Notes: generated by a model not told the origin, from the letters alone. 64,000 nt of DNA from Burkholderia territorii (GCF_902833055.1 NZ_CADFEJ010000015.1:62001-126000), one strand, 5' to 3'. Counted from the stretch's first letter, positions 9,357 through 20,338 are shown. Numbers and translations: made by a program.

Positions 9357-10769
9357 ATGAAAGCAGAGTCGAATGGCCGGCCCGCCGCCGGCGCCAAGTC
9401 GTCCGGCCAGCCCGCGCTGCAGCAGACGCTCGGGACCTGGCAACTGTGGGGCATCGCGGTCGGCCTCGTGATTTCAGGCGAATACTTCGGGTGGAGCTAC
9501 GGCTGGGCGAGTGCCGGCACGCTGGGTTTCGTCGTCACCGCGCTGTTCGTCGCGGCGATGTACACCACCTTCATCTTCAGCTTCACCGAGCTGACGACGT
9601 CGATCCCGCACGCGGGCGGCCCGTTCGCGTATGCGCGCCGCGCGTTCGGCCCGGCGGGCGGCTATCTCGCCGGCGCGGCGACCCTCGTCGAATTCGTGTT
9701 CGCGCCGCCCGCGATCGCGCTTGCGATCGGCGCATACCTGCACGTGCAGTTTCCGGGGCTCGAACCGAAACACGCGGCAATGGGCGCGTATCTCGTGTTC
9801 ATGGCGCTGAACATCGTCGGCGTGCAGATCGCCGCGACGTTCGAGCTGGTCGTCACGCTGTTCGCGATCTTCGAGCTGCTGGTGTTCATGGGCGTCGTGT
9901 CGCCGGGCTTCGCGTGGAGCAATTTCATGAAGAGCGGCTGGTCGGGCGCCGATCATTTCAGCGTCGGCGCATTCCACGGGATGTTCGCGGCGATCCCGTT
10001 CGCGATCTGGTTCTTCCTCGCGATCGAGGGCGTCGCGATGGCCGCCGAGGAGGCGAAGAACCCGAAGCGCTCGATCCCGATCGCCTACGTGGCCGGCATC
10101 CTGACGCTCGTCGCGCTGGCCGTCGGCGTGATGGTGTTCGCCGGCGGCGCGGGCGACTGGACCAAGCTCGCGAACATCAACGACCCGCTGCCGCAGGCGA
10201 TGAAATACATCGTCGGCGCGAACAGCGGCTGGATGCACATGCTCGTGTGGCTCGGGTTGTTCGGCCTCGTCGCATCGTTCCACGGGATCATCCTCGGCTA
10301 TTCGCGCCAGATCTTCGCGCTGGCCCGCGAAGGCTACCTGCCGGAGTGGCTCGGCAAGGTGCATCCGCGCTTCAAGACGCCGCATCGCGCGATTCTCGCG
10401 GGCGGCGTGGTCGGGATCGCGGCGATCTACAGCGACGAGCTGATCCAGTTCGGCGGCCAGACGCTCACCGCGAACATCGTGACGATGTCGGTGTTCGGCG
10501 CGATCGTGATGTATATCGTAAGCATGGCGGCGCTGTTCAAGCTGCGCCGTTCGCAGCCGAACATGGCGCGGCCGTTCCGCGCGCCGCTGTATCCGTTCTT
10601 CCCGGCATTCGCGATCGTCGCGGCGCTGATTTGCCTCGGGACGATGGTGTACTTCAACGGGCTGGTGGCGATGGTGTTCATCGCGTTCCTCGCGCTCGGC
10701 TACGCGTATTTCCTCGCGACCCGTGCGCAGCGCGCGAGCGCACCGGCCGACGTGCTGCTGGAGGAATGA
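9357..10769 (+). CDS. eat: Ethanolamine permease (APC family)
   Basis: This 470-residue protein with about twelve hydrophobic segments belongs to the amino acid-polyamine-organocation family, ethanolamine permease branch. The N-terminal LGTWQLWGIAVGLVISGEYFGWSYGW pattern is split here across the first membrane helix and is characteristic. It would import ethanolamine for the EutBC lyase encoded directly downstream. A ribosome site (CAGGAGAATCCG) precedes the ATG. The upstream 190 bases show no sigma-54 box like those seen further along, so the operon promoter is not identified. Confidence 0.93.
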   Translation: MKAESNGRPAAGAKSSGQPALQQTLGTWQLWGIAVGLVISGEYFGWSYGWASAGTLGFVVTALFVAAMYTTFIFSFTELTTSIPHAGGPFAYARRAFGPAGGYLAGAATLVEFVFAPPAIALAIGAYLHVQFPGLEPKHAAMGAYLVFMALNIVGVQIAATFELVVTLFAIFELLVFMGVVSPGFAWSNFMKSGWSGADHFSVGAFHGMFAAIPFAIWFFLAIEGVAMAAEEAKNPKRSIPIAYVAGILTLVALAVGVMVFAGGAGDWTKLANINDPLPQAMKYIVGANSGWMHMLVWLGLFGLVASFHGIILGYSRQIFALAREGYLPEWLGKVHPRFKTPHRAILAGGVVGIAAIYSDELIQFGGQTLTANIVTMSVFGAIVMYIVSMAALFKLRRSQPNMARPFRAPLYPFFPAFAIVAALICLGTMVYFNGLVAMVFIAFLALGYAYFLATRAQRASAPADVLLEE

Positions 10770-10806
10770 CGATGGCTCACCCGAACGGCCGCTGGTGACG
10801 GCATCC

Positions 10807-10832
10807 GGCGCGCCCCGTGAAACGGGCGCGCC
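10807..10832. other. Strong hairpin between eat and eutB
   Basis: GGCGCGCCC (10807-10815) and GGGCGCGCC (10824-10832) are perfect inverted arms around an 8-base loop in the 106-base gap between the permease and eutB. There is no T-run, so it is more likely an mRNA processing, stability or attenuation element than a simple terminator. Confidence 0.45.
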
Positions 10833-10875
10833 GTCGGCGTTTCGCAAGGCAAGGACTGGCAAGGAGATTCGAACG

Positions 10876-12273
10876 ATGTCCTACACGGAGACGATCGGCC
10901 CGCGAACGTACCGCTTCGCGGACCTGAAGACGCTGCTCGCGAAGGCGAGCCCGCTGCGCTCCGGCGACCAGCTCGCCGGCGTCGCGGCGGCGAGCGAGGA
11001 GGAGCGCGTCGCCGCGAAGATCGCGCTCGCGGGCGTGCCGCTGAAGGCGTTCCTGAACGAAGCGGTGATTCCGTACGAGCACGACGAGGTCACGCGCCTG
11101 ATTCTCGACGATCACGATGCGGCCGCGTTCGCGGAAATCTCGCATCTCACCGTCGGCGACTTCCGCAACTGGCTGCTGTCGCCCGCGGCCGACGGCGCCG
11201 CGCTCGAGCGGATCGCGCCGGGCCTCACGCCCGAGATGGTGGCGGCCGTGTCGAAGCTGATGCGCAACCAGGACCTGATCGCGGCGGCGAGGAAGCGCCG
11301 CGTCGTCACGCGCTTTCGCAACACGGTCGGGCTGCCCGGCCGGATGTCGGTGCGCCTGCAGCCGAACCACCCGACCGACGACGTGAAGGGCATCGCCGCG
11401 TCGATGCTCGACGGGCTGATGTACGGCTGCGGCGATGCGATGATCGGGATCAACCCGGCGACCGACAGCCTCGCGGCGATCGTGAAGCTGCTCGCGATGA
11501 TCGACGGGTTCCGCGAGCGCTACGGCGTGCCGACGCAGTCGTGCGTGCTCACGCACGTGACCAACACGATCGCGGCGATCGAGAAGGGCGCGCCGGTCGA
11601 CCTGGTGTTCCAGTCGATCGCCGGCACGGAGAAGGCGAACGCGAGCTTCGGGATCTCGCTCGCGCTGCTCGGCGAGGCGCGCGAGGCCGCGTTGTCGCTC
11701 GGGCGCGGCACCGTCGGCAACAACCTGATGTACTTCGAGACGGGGCAGGGCAGCGCGCTGTCGGCGAACGCGCATTTCGGCGTCGACCAGCAGACCTGCG
11801 AGGTGCGCGCGTATGCGGTCGCGCGCAAGTTCGATCCGTTCCTCGTGAACACGGTGGTCGGCTTCATCGGGCCGGAATACCTGTACGACGGCAAGCAGAT
11901 CATTCGCGCGGGGCTCGAGGATCATTTCTGCGGCAAGCTGCTCGGCGTGCCGATGGGCTGCGACATCTGCTACACGAATCACGCGGAAGCCGACCAGGAC
12001 GACATGGACACGCTGCTGACGCTGCTGGGCGCTGCCGGCATCAACTTCATCATGGGCATTCCGGGCGCCGACGACGTGATGCTCAACTACCAGAGCACGT
12101 CGTTTCACGATCAGCTCTACGTGCGCGAGGTGCTCGGCCTGCGCCGCGCGCCCGAGTTCGAGGAGTGGCTGGAAACGATGGAAATCGCCGACGCGCACGG
12201 CGCGCTGCGCGCCGCGAACGCGCGCGTGCCGCTGCTCGCGGGCGCGAACGACTGGATGGGGATTTCGGCATGA
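10876..12273 (+). CDS. eutB: Ethanolamine ammonia-lyase large subunit
   Basis: This is the 465-residue catalytic subunit of adenosylcobalamin-dependent ethanolamine ammonia-lyase, which converts ethanolamine to acetaldehyde and ammonia. Sequence landmarks are the N-terminal YRFADLKTLLAKASP..SGDQLAG segment, LPGRMSVRLQPNHPTDD and GQGSALSANAHFGVDQQT, all typical of EutB. AAGGAG lies 10 bases before the ATG. Its stop codon overlaps the eutC start (ATGA), giving coupled synthesis of the two subunits. The permease upstream and an aldehyde dehydrogenase about 4 kb downstream complete a non-microcompartment ethanolamine pathway. Confidence 0.97.
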   Translation: MSYTETIGPRTYRFADLKTLLAKASPLRSGDQLAGVAAASEEERVAAKIALAGVPLKAFLNEAVIPYEHDEVTRLILDDHDAAAFAEISHLTVGDFRNWLLSPAADGAALERIAPGLTPEMVAAVSKLMRNQDLIAAARKRRVVTRFRNTVGLPGRMSVRLQPNHPTDDVKGIAASMLDGLMYGCGDAMIGINPATDSLAAIVKLLAMIDGFRERYGVPTQSCVLTHVTNTIAAIEKGAPVDLVFQSIAGTEKANASFGISLALLGEAREAALSLGRGTVGNNLMYFETGQGSALSANAHFGVDQQTCEVRAYAVARKFDPFLVNTVVGFIGPEYLYDGKQIIRAGLEDHFCGKLLGVPMGCDICYTNHAEADQDDMDTLLTLLGAAGINFIMGIPGADDVMLNYQSTSFHDQLYVREVLGLRRAPEFEEWLETMEIADAHGALRAANARVPLLAGANDWMGISA

Positions 12274-13061
12274 GCGACGCCGTCGAGAAGAATCCGTGGG
12301 CGCAGCTGAAGTCGTTCACGAACGCGCGGATCGCGCTCGGCCGCGCGGGCAGCAGCCTGCCGACCGCGCCGCTGCTCGCGTTCAACCTGTCGCACGCGCA
12401 GGCGCGCGATGCGGTTCATCAGCCGCTCGACGCCGATGCGCTGCGCCGCGAGATCGACGCGGCCGGCTTCGCGACGCTCGGCGTGCAGAGCGCGGCGCCC
12501 GACCGCCAGCATTACCTGCGCCGGCCCGACCTGGGCCGCAAGCTGTCCGATGACGGACGCGCGCTGCTGGCCGGCTACGGCGCGGCGCTCGACGACGCGC
12601 CGGACGTCGTGTTCGTGGTCGGCGACGGGCTCTCGGCGTTCGCGGCCGCGAAGCAGGCGCTGCCGTTGCTGCAGGCGATGCGGCCGCGCCTGGACGCGGA
12701 CGGCTGGCGAGTCGGCCCGGTGGTGGTCGCGACCCAGGCGCGCGTCGCGCTCGGCGACGAGATCGGCGAGCTGCTGCGCGCGCAGGTCGTCGCGATGCTG
12801 ATCGGCGAACGGCCGGGGCTCAGCTCGCCGGACAGCCTCGGCGTGTACCTGACCTGGGCGCCGAAGGTCGGCTGCCACGACGCGTTGCGCAACTGCATCT
12901 CGAACGTGCGGCCCGAAGGGCTGCCGCATGCCGCCGCCGCGCACAAGCTGCATTACCTGATGACGCACGCGCGCAGGCTCAAGCTGACGGGTGTCGGCCT
13001 GAAGGACGACAGCGACGCGCTGCTGCCCGACGCGCAAGCGGAGCGGATCGGCGCCGCGTGA
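12270..13061 (+). CDS. eutC: Ethanolamine ammonia-lyase small subunit
   Basis: This 263-residue small subunit of ethanolamine ammonia-lyase contributes to adenosylcobalamin binding. It begins MSDAVEKNPWAQLKSFTNARIALGRAG, and contains VVFVVGDGLSAFA and the C-terminal RNCISNVRPEGLP segment, all conserved in EutC. The start codon overlaps the eutB stop. It is convergent with a LysR-type gene, whose stop is 12 bases away. Confidence 0.97.
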   Translation: MSDAVEKNPWAQLKSFTNARIALGRAGSSLPTAPLLAFNLSHAQARDAVHQPLDADALRREIDAAGFATLGVQSAAPDRQHYLRRPDLGRKLSDDGRALLAGYGAALDDAPDVVFVVGDGLSAFAAAKQALPLLQAMRPRLDADGWRVGPVVVATQARVALGDEIGELLRAQVVAMLIGERPGLSSPDSLGVYLTWAPKVGCHDALRNCISNVRPEGLPHAAAAHKLHYLMTHARRLKLTGVGLKDDSDALLPDAQAERIGAA

Positions 13062-13073
13062 CGGGGCGCCCGT

Positions 13074-13958
13074 CTACTTGAACAGCCGCTCGCACAGGAA
13101 GTCGACGAACACGCGCAGCTTCGGCGACAACTGCCGGCTCGACGGCCACACGATCGAGAACTGGCCCGGCGCGATCCGGTAGTCGTCGAGCACGGTGACG
13201 AGCGCGCCGCTCTCGAGCGCGTCGCGCGCGAGGAAGTCGGGCATGTAGCCGATGCCGAGCCCCGCCATCACCGCGCCGCGCAGCGCTTCCATGTTGTTGC
13301 AGGTCATCGCGGTGCGCAGCTTCAGCGGCGTGCCGTCGTCGGCGGCGAGCGCCCAGTCCTGCAGCTTGCCGGTGGTCGGGAAACAGTAGCGCACGCAATC
13401 GTGCGTTTCGAGATCGTGCGGCGCCCGCGGCGTGCCGGCCTGCGCGAGATACGCGGGCGTCGCGCACAGCACGAACGCGAACGGGCCGAGCCGCCGCGAC
13501 ATCAGGCTCGAATCCGACAGCGGGCCGCTGCGGATCACCGCGTCGAAGCCGCCTTCGACGACATCGACCATCCGGTCGTTGAAATCCAGGTCGAGCTCGA
13601 CGTCCGGATAGCGCTGCCTGAATTCGGGCAGCACCGGCAGCAGGAACCGGTAGCCGATCACCGGCAGGCTCACGCGCAGCTTGCCGCGCGGGCGCTGCGC
13701 GGAGGCCGTCACCGTCGCCTCCGCATCACGAAAATCCTCGAGGATCCGCTGGCACCGTTCGTAGAAATGGCGCCCTTCGTCGGTGAGCGTGACGCGCCGC
13801 GTCGTGCGGTTGAACAGACGCACGCCGAGCGATTGCTCGAGCCGCGCGATCGTCTTGCCGACCGCGGAGGCCGAGATGCCGAGCGCGCGGCCGGCGGCGA
13901 CGAAGCTCAGCGCTTCGGCGGTGCGGACGAAGGCGGCGATGCCGTTCAGGTTTTCCAT
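13074..13958 (-). CDS. LysR-family transcriptional regulator
   Basis: This is a 294-residue LysR-type regulator. The N-terminal winged helix (1-65) has the usual pattern with ALGISASAVGKTIARLEQSLGVRLFNRTTRRVTLT, and the effector-binding domain spans about 90-290 (GKLRVSLPVIGYRFLLPVLPEF). It belongs to the large CrgA-like subgroup. It is divergent from the MFS transporter gene, and palindromes lie between them, so it most likely controls that transporter. The inducer is unknown. Confidence 0.92.
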   Translation of the reverse strand: MENLNGIAAFVRTAEALSFVAAGRALGISASAVGKTIARLEQSLGVRLFNRTTRRVTLTDEGRHFYERCQRILEDFRDAEATVTASAQRPRGKLRVSLPVIGYRFLLPVLPEFRQRYPDVELDLDFNDRMVDVVEGGFDAVIRSGPLSDSSLMSRRLGPFAFVLCATPAYLAQAGTPRAPHDLETHDCVRYCFPTTGKLQDWALAADDGTPLKLRTAMTCNNMEALRGAVMAGLGIGYMPDFLARDALESGALVTVLDDYRIAPGQFSIVWPSSRQLSPKLRVFVDFLCERLFK

Positions 13959-14011
13959 CGACGTAGGCGAGCGAGCGGGTGGGTGGGAAGCAGGAGATTG
14001 AAGAATTTTAG

Positions 14012-14058
14012 TCCGCTATATGCGGAACTTTACATCGTTTTTCGATCATTGAATCGAA
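14012..14058. promoter_or_regulatory. Candidate LysR operator between lysR-type and MFS genes
   Basis: Two palindromes lie in the 151-base divergent gap: TCCGC-TATAT-GCGGA at 14012-14026 and TTCGAT...ATCGAA at 14041-14058. Their position and AT-rich centres fit LysR-type regulatory and activation sites. Function is inferred. Confidence 0.45.
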
Positions 14059-14109
14059 ATTATCCTTGATCGCTCGTGAGGCGCATCCGCGCCGGCTTTT
14101 CGAGGAGCG

Positions 14110-15720
14110 ATGATGGATCACCCGTTTTCAGCCGCTTCAGCCACGTCGGCGCGCCGGCGCGCGTGGGTGCTGGCCGCCGTCTGCATGGCCGCCGTCGCGC
14201 TGCCGCTGTCGTTTTCGGGCGGCGCGGTCGCGACGCCCGCGATCGGCCGCGACCTGCACGGCGGCCCGGTCGCGATGAACTGGATCACCAATGCGTTCAT
14301 GCTCGCGTTCGGCAGTTTCCTGATGGCGGCCGGCGCGCTGGCCGACCAGTTCGGTCGCAAGCGCGTGTTCGCGATCGGTGTCGGCGGCTTCACGCTGATG
14401 TCGGTGGCGCTCGCATTCGCGCCGTCGATGCTCGCGGTCGACCTGCTGCGCGCCGCGCAGGGGCTCGCGGCGGCCGCGGCGCTGGCGGGCGGCACGGCCG
14501 CGCTCGCGCAGGAGTTCGACGGCGCGGCGCGCACGCGCGCGTTCAGCCTGCTCGGCACGACGTTCGGGATCGGGCTCGCGTTCGGGCCCGTGCTGGCCGG
14601 CGCGCTGATCGCGCACTACGGCTGGCGCGCGATCTTCGTCACGGGCGCGGCGGCCGGTGCGTTGTCGCTCGCGTTCGGGCTGCCGCGCATGCACGAGTCG
14701 CGCGATCCGCACGCGACCGGGCTCGACTGGCCGGGCACGGCCGCCTTCACCGTCGCGCTGACGCTGTTCACGTTCGGCGTGATCGAGGCGCCCGCGCGCG
14801 GCTGGACGCATCCGCTCGTCGTCGCGCTGCTCGCGGGCGCGGCGTTCGGTGCGTGCGCGTTCGTCGCGATCGAGACGCGCGTCGCGCGCCCGATGCTCGA
14901 TCTGTCGCTGTTCCGGATTGCGCGCTTCGTCGGCGTGCAGGTGCTGCCGGTGTCGACCTGCTGCTGCTATATCGTGCTGCTCGTCGTGCTGCCGCTGCGC
15001 TTCATCGGCATCGATGGTTTCAGCGAAATCGACGCAGGATGGCTGATGCTCGCGATTTCCGCGCCGATGCTCGTCGTGCCGCTCGTCGCGGCGACGCTCA
15101 CGCGCTGGCTGTCGGCCGGCGTGATCTCGGGGCTCGGGCTGCTGCTCGCGGCGGCGGGCCTCGTGTGGCTGGACGTCGCGCTGCGCGGCGGCGCCGGGCC
15201 GCAGGCGATCGTGCCGATGCTCGCGATCGGCGTCGGCGCCGGCATGCCGTGGGGGCTGATGGACGGACTGTCGGTCAGCGTCGTGCCGAAGGAGCGCGCG
15301 GGGATGGCGACGGGCATCTTCAGCACGACTCGCGTGGCAGGCGAAGGGATCGCGCTTGCGATCGTGGGCGCGGTGCTGGCCACGCTCGTGCACGCCGATT
15401 TGCGGCACGCGGCGGCGGGCGCGTCCGACGCGGCGTTGCGCGCGGCCGCGCGGCTCGCCACGGGCGATCTCGCCGGCGCGGCCGCCGTGTTGCCGGGTGT
15501 CGAGCGCACGGCGCTGCTCGCGAGCTATGCGCACGCGTTCGATCGGCTGCTGATCGGGCTTGCCGTCGTCACGGTGCTGTGCGCGGCGGTGGTGTTCGCG
15601 TTTCTCGGTGCGAGGCCGGTCGTGCCGGAAGCGGGTGGCGGCGACAGTGAATGTGCGCCTCCCGACGCGCCTGCGCACCGCCGGTCCGAACCGGCTTGCG
15701 CGGAGGCAGGCGGGCGGTGA
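14110..15720 (+). CDS. MFS transporter, DHA2-like drug/metabolite exporter
   Basis: This is a 536-residue major-facilitator transporter with about fourteen hydrophobic helices. The cytoplasmic loop after helix 2 shows the MFS signature [12 protein letters not shown], and the [29 protein letters not shown] segment (helix 5, split here for description) is the antiporter motif. This is the layout of DHA2-type efflux pumps. A second ATG three bases on is an equally good start, with GAGGAG upstream. Control by the divergent LysR-type regulator is likely. The substrate is unknown. Confidence 0.88.
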   Translation: MMDHPFSAASATSARRRAWVLAAVCMAAVALPLSFSGGAVATPAIGRDLHGGPVAMNWITNAFMLAFGSFLMAAGALADQFGRKRVFAIGVGGFTLMSVALAFAPSMLAVDLLRAAQGLAAAAALAGGTAALAQEFDGAARTRAFSLLGTTFGIGLAFGPVLAGALIAHYGWRAIFVTGAAAGALSLAFGLPRMHESRDPHATGLDWPGTAAFTVALTLFTFGVIEAPARGWTHPLVVALLAGAAFGACAFVAIETRVARPMLDLSLFRIARFVGVQVLPVSTCCCYIVLLVVLPLRFIGIDGFSEIDAGWLMLAISAPMLVVPLVAATLTRWLSAGVISGLGLLLAAAGLVWLDVALRGGAGPQAIVPMLAIGVGAGMPWGLMDGLSVSVVPKERAGMATGIFSTTRVAGEGIALAIVGAVLATLVHADLRHAAAGASDAALRAAARLATGDLAGAAAVLPGVERTALLASYAHAFDRLLIGLAVVTVLCAAVVFAFLGARPVVPEAGGGDSECAPPDAPAHRRSEPACAEAGGR

Positions 15721-15864
15721 GTGGCGCGGTGCGTTGCCGGGCACGCGTGCCTCGCGCATGGCGCCGGCGTGCTCGAGTTGCGCCGACCCGGTCGACGCAT
15801 CACGCGGGCACAAGCGCTTGCAGTGCGTCACCGGCCGATGTGCGCCCGCGTGGCCGCGACACCG

Positions 15865-16038
15865 GCATCGTATGGAGCACGCGCATCACGCCAGCATGAG
15901 CGCCGGCAACCCCGCATCGGTCCGCGCATGCGCACTTTCCACATGGAGTACGCCTGCATCGTGCGGCGCAGGCGCATCACGCCAGCACGAGCGGCGGCAA
16001 CCCCGCATCGGTCCGCGCATGCGCGCTTTCCACATCGA
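15865..16038. repeat. Direct repeat of about 83 bp covering the 3' end of the FMN-binding protein gene
   Basis: Two near-identical copies, 15865-15947 and 15956-16038, are offset by exactly 91 bases. They differ at only a handful of positions. The right copy contains the last codons and stop of the leftward pyridoxamine-oxidase-like gene; the left copy lies just beyond its stop and includes the same stop-codon context. This looks like a recent tandem duplication of the gene's 3' end. Confidence 0.85.
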
Positions 16039-16405
16039 CGACCACATAGCGCAGCGCATCGGGCCACAGGTGTGCGCGACTGCCGGCATCTTCATCGATC
16101 GACGCGCGCCCTTGCACGAGCCACGTCGTCTGCCGCACGAAATCGACGAACAGCAGCGCGATCGCCGGATTCACGAGCAGGTTGCCGATCGTGTTGAACA
16201 GGTTGTTGCCCGCGAAGTCGGGCAGCACGAGCGTGCGGCGATCGGGCAGGTCGACGAGCGGCTCGTACGAACCGTCCGCGCGCGGCTGCCGGCCGCGATA
16301 CGAGCAGTCGCTGTCGCCCGCGGCGTTCGCGGTCGCGACGATCAGGAATGCCTGTTCATGGATGAACGCGACGGCATCGTCGCCGAGTGGGCGCGGGTCG
16401 TTCAT
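15977..16405 (-). CDS. Pyridoxamine 5'-phosphate oxidase-like FMN-binding protein
   Basis: This is a 142-residue protein of the PNPOx-like split-barrel family. Recognisable parts are the N-terminal [25 protein letters not shown] (strand 1-2), [30 protein letters not shown] (the flavin and dimer region, split here) and LVQGRASI. Proteins of this sort bind FMN or haem and reduce small molecules, but few have known substrates. It lies upstream of, and divergent from, the aldehyde dehydrogenase gene. The final 25 codons fall in a duplicated 83-bp segment, so its C-terminus may be evolving. A related gene lies on the other side of the dehydrogenase. Confidence 0.82.
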   Translation of the reverse strand: MNDPRPLGDDAVAFIHEQAFLIVATANAAGDSDCSYRGRQPRADGSYEPLVDLPDRRTLVLPDFAGNNLFNTIGNLLVNPAIALLFVDFVRQTTWLVQGRASIDEDAGSRAHLWPDALRYVVVDVESAHARTDAGLPPLVLA

Positions 16406-16517
16406 GGTTCGGTCGGCACATGGCCGGTGCGTGCGGTTCCGCGTACCGCACGCAAGCGACATGCCATGCGGCGGGCGCGGCGCGCGGCGACGCGCGCGGG
16501 CACGCTGTGGAAAATCA

Positions 16518-16566
16518 GAACACCCGCCGCCGCGCCTGTGCCGTCGCGGTGTTCAGAATCGGCACA
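16518..16566. promoter_or_regulatory. Candidate enhancer (UAS) for the sigma-54 promoter
   Basis: Nested inverted repeats GAACACC/GGTGTTC (16518-16524, 16548-16554) and TGTGCC/GGCACA (16537-16542, 16561-16566) lie about 75-125 bases upstream of the sigma-54 box. This is the usual spacing for an enhancer-binding protein site. The protein that binds is not in the window. Confidence 0.4.
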
Positions 16567-16640
16567 CTCGTTTTGCATGCGCCGGCGCCGCCCGCGGCGG
16601 GCGGCCGGACGCACCGCTCCCGTTCCGTCATCGGCCGGTT

Positions 16641-16656
16641 TGGCACGCATGTTGCG
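16641..16656 (+). promoter_or_regulatory. Sigma-54 promoter of the aldehyde dehydrogenase gene
   Basis: TGGCACGCATGTTGCG matches the -24/-12 consensus (TGGCACG, four bases, TTGC) with the invariant GG and GC exactly 12 bases apart. It lies 65 bases before the ATG of the dehydrogenase gene in a 315-base gap otherwise without genes. Confidence 0.8.
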
Positions 16657-16720
16657 TAAACCGTGCAGCGCGATCCAACCGGCGCTGTATTCACACAAGC
16701 ACGATGAACAGGAGACATGT

Positions 16721-18247
<1,527 letters not shown>

Positions 18248-18279
18248 TCGCCGGTGCGGAGGCGACGTGCCGGCACCGG

Positions 18280-18308
18280 CCGGGCGGCAGTGCAACGCCG
18301 CCCGGTTT
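18280..18308 (+). terminator. Hairpin terminator after the aldehyde dehydrogenase gene
   Basis: CCGGGCGGC (18280-18288) and GCCGCCCGG (18297-18305) form a perfect 9-bp stem with an 8-base loop, followed by a short TTT. It sits 33 bases after the dehydrogenase stop. The T tract is short, so termination may be partial. The rest of the 307-base gap to the next gene holds nothing else I can name. Confidence 0.6.
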
Positions 18309-18554
18309 GGTGGCCGGTGCCGGACGGCGGCGCGTCCTTGGCCGGATTGCGCGTGCAACGTTCGACGGCCGGGCAATGGTTGCCGTGCCGTCGGGCGATG
18401 TTCGCGGCCCGGCCGCGCGCCTGCCGCCGGCGCGCGCGGCACGTCGCCAATTGCGTCTTTCGTCATTCGATAACGCGACGTCGGCCGCGCGTCGCCGGCG
18501 GCCCGCCTCGATGGCGGCACCGGCCGTCGCGCGTTCGCACCGCCTCGCGCGTCG

Positions 18555-19118
18555 ATGATCCCGACGGAAACCAGCATGGCAGATCCGCCCCGTTCCTATC
18601 CGCGTCACCCGGTGTTCCACGCGGGCGAGCTCGACGCGCAACACCGGTTCGGCGTCGCCGACGAAGCCGAGCGCATGAGCGACGTCGTCACGACGCGGCT
18701 GAGCATCGACGTGCGCCAGTTCGTCGAATCTCAGCCGTTCATGTTCGTCGGCACGACGCACGGCGGCCCGGCGCGCGTGACGTGCGACATCGTGCAGGGC
18801 ATGCGCGACGCGAACGGCGATCTGTGGCCGGTCGTGCGCGTGATCGACACGAAGACGCTGCGCTTCGCGCTGCCCGCGCACGGCGATGGCAACCGGATCG
18901 ATCCGTTCGCCTGCGACGGCAGCGGCGTCGGGCTGTTGTTCATCGATTTCGTGCGCGGCATCCGCTATCGGATCAACGGCCGCGCGACGTTGCGCGCCGA
19001 TCTGCCGACGGCGGATGCTGCGCCGTGGCCGTCCGGCAGCCCGATCGTCGAACTGGCGGTTGCGCAGGCGTACGGCAACTGCGGCACGCGGGTCGTGCGG
19101 TTGCGGCCGGGCGCGTAG
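18555..19118 (+). CDS. Pyridoxamine 5'-phosphate oxidase-like FMN-binding protein (second copy)
   Basis: This 187-residue split-barrel flavoprotein is related to the 142-residue protein on the other side of the dehydrogenase. Similar elements are SQPFMFVGTTHGGPARVTCD (first strands), FACDGSGVGLLFIDFVRGIRYRINGRA (flavin-binding core, split here). An in-frame ATG at 18576 (MADPP) is a likely alternative start because neither has a clear ribosome site. The C-terminal GNCGTRVVRLRPGA is typical of the larger PNPOx-like proteins. Substrate and role are unknown; the position between the aldehyde dehydrogenase and the EutR-like gene hints at a link to aldehyde or amine metabolism. Confidence 0.8.
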   Translation: MIPTETSMADPPRSYPRHPVFHAGELDAQHRFGVADEAERMSDVVTTRLSIDVRQFVESQPFMFVGTTHGGPARVTCDIVQGMRDANGDLWPVVRVIDTKTLRFALPAHGDGNRIDPFACDGSGVGLLFIDFVRGIRYRINGRATLRADLPTADAAPWPSGSPIVELAVAQAYGNCGTRVVRLRPGA

Positions 19119-19143
19119 CGCGTCGCGGGGCCCCCCGCGCCGC

Positions 19144-19174
19144 GCATGCCGCACCCGCGCGGTGCGTGGCATGC
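19144..19174. promoter_or_regulatory. Palindrome upstream of the second sigma-54 promoter
   Basis: GCATGCC (19144-19150) and GGCATGC (19168-19174) are inverted arms, with partial extension through CAC/GTG. It is about 80-110 bases upstream of the sigma-54-like box, a position suitable for an enhancer site. Inferred only. Confidence 0.35.
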
Positions 19175-19251
19175 CGCCTCCGGGTGCGCCCTCATGGCGC
19201 GCGGCGGCCGCACGGCGTGCAATGACGGGCTTGTCGCCGGACCGCGCGGTT

Positions 19252-19267
19252 CGGCACGGGACTTGCG
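19252..19267 (+). promoter_or_regulatory. Sigma-54-type promoter of the EutR-like gene
   Basis: CGGCACGGGACTTGCG keeps the GG (19253-19254) and GC (19265-19266) of the -24/-12 elements 12 bases apart, with one mismatch from TGGCACG. It lies 37 bases before the start codon of the AraC/EutR-like regulator gene. Confidence 0.6.
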
Positions 19268-19303
19268 TGTGGGACGCAGTTCCGGGCAGGTGAGGAGAAC
19301 ACG

Positions 19304-20338
19304 ATGGGTCAACGAGTGGAGAACAAGGCCGAGCCGACGGCCGAGGACACGCGGTGCAGCGCGCAGGGCGACGACGCGCTCGCCGGCCAGGCCGTGGTCA
19401 GCGTCGCGCACGACGCCGACGAGCAGGCGCGCAACCTGATCGGCTGGCGACAGACCTACGACCAGCTCGCGGCCGGCCGCTTCGTCGGCACGCTGACCGA
19501 GCTGCCGCTCGACACGATGAAGCTGTTTCGCGAATCGACCAGCCACCTGCTGCGCCAGGCATGCGAGGTGCGCGGCGACGCGTACTGGTTCGGCATCCCG
19601 CTCGCCGGCGACGGCACCGCGCGCGTCGATGCGTGCCGCATCGGGCCCGGTGCGCTCGCATTCCGGCCCGGCAACGTCGAATTCGAACTGCTGACGCCCG
19701 CGCAGTTCTCGATCTACGGCGTCGTCGTGCGCGGCGACGTGCTGCGCCGCTACGCGGAGGAAGTCGAACGCCGCGCGCTCGACGAGCGGCTGTTCACGCA
19801 GCGCGTGATCCAGGCCGGCGATACGCGGCTCGCGCGCCTGTGCGCGCTGCTTGGCCGCCGGCTCGACGGCGCGGCGGCGGTGGGCGGCCCGTTGCCCGAC
19901 GCGCAGCGCGACGAGCTGCAGGCCGAGGTGCTGGCCGCGCTGTTCGATGCATGCGCGCAACGGGCCGACGATGGCGCCGGCGGCGCACCGTCGACCCGGC
20001 GCTGGATCGTCGAGCAGGCGCGCGACTACGTGCTCGCGCACCGCACGCGCCCGGTCGGCGTGCCCGAGCTGTGCGAACAACTGCACGTGAGCCGGCGCAC
20101 GCTGCAGTACTGCTTCCAGGACGTGCTCGGCATGGCCCCCGCGACCTACCTGCGTACGCTGCGGCTGAACGGCGCGCGGCGCGACCTGTGCGGCCGGGCG
20201 GCCGGCTCGGTGCAGGACGTTGCGGAGGCGTGGGGCTTCTGGCACCTGAGCCAGTTCGCGACCGACTACCGGCGGTTGTTCGGCAAGCGGCCGTCGGAGA
20301 CGCTGCGCGAGCGCGCGGTGACGGTGGCGGCCGGGTGA
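19304..20338 (+). CDS. AraC-family regulator, EutR-like
   Basis: This is a 344-residue regulator. The C-terminal AraC DNA-binding domain (about 235-335) shows VPELCEQLHVSRRTLQYCFQDVLGMAPATYLRTLRLNGARRDL, a pattern very close to EutR-type activators (split here). The N-terminal region is the sensor part. AGGAGA precedes the ATG. EutR activates ethanolamine genes in enterobacteria in response to ethanolamine and cobalamin; the presence of eat-eutBC 7-10 kb away makes the same role likely here, but it could instead serve the neighbouring aldehyde dehydrogenase. Its own promoter looks sigma-54 dependent. Confidence 0.85.
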   Translation: MGQRVENKAEPTAEDTRCSAQGDDALAGQAVVSVAHDADEQARNLIGWRQTYDQLAAGRFVGTLTELPLDTMKLFRESTSHLLRQACEVRGDAYWFGIPLAGDGTARVDACRIGPGALAFRPGNVEFELLTPAQFSIYGVVVRGDVLRRYAEEVERRALDERLFTQRVIQAGDTRLARLCALLGRRLDGAAAVGGPLPDAQRDELQAEVLAALFDACAQRADDGAGGAPSTRRWIVEQARDYVLAHRTRPVGVPELCEQLHVSRRTLQYCFQDVLGMAPATYLRTLRLNGARRDLCGRAAGSVQDVAEAWGFWHLSQFATDYRRLFGKRPSETLRERAVTVAAG

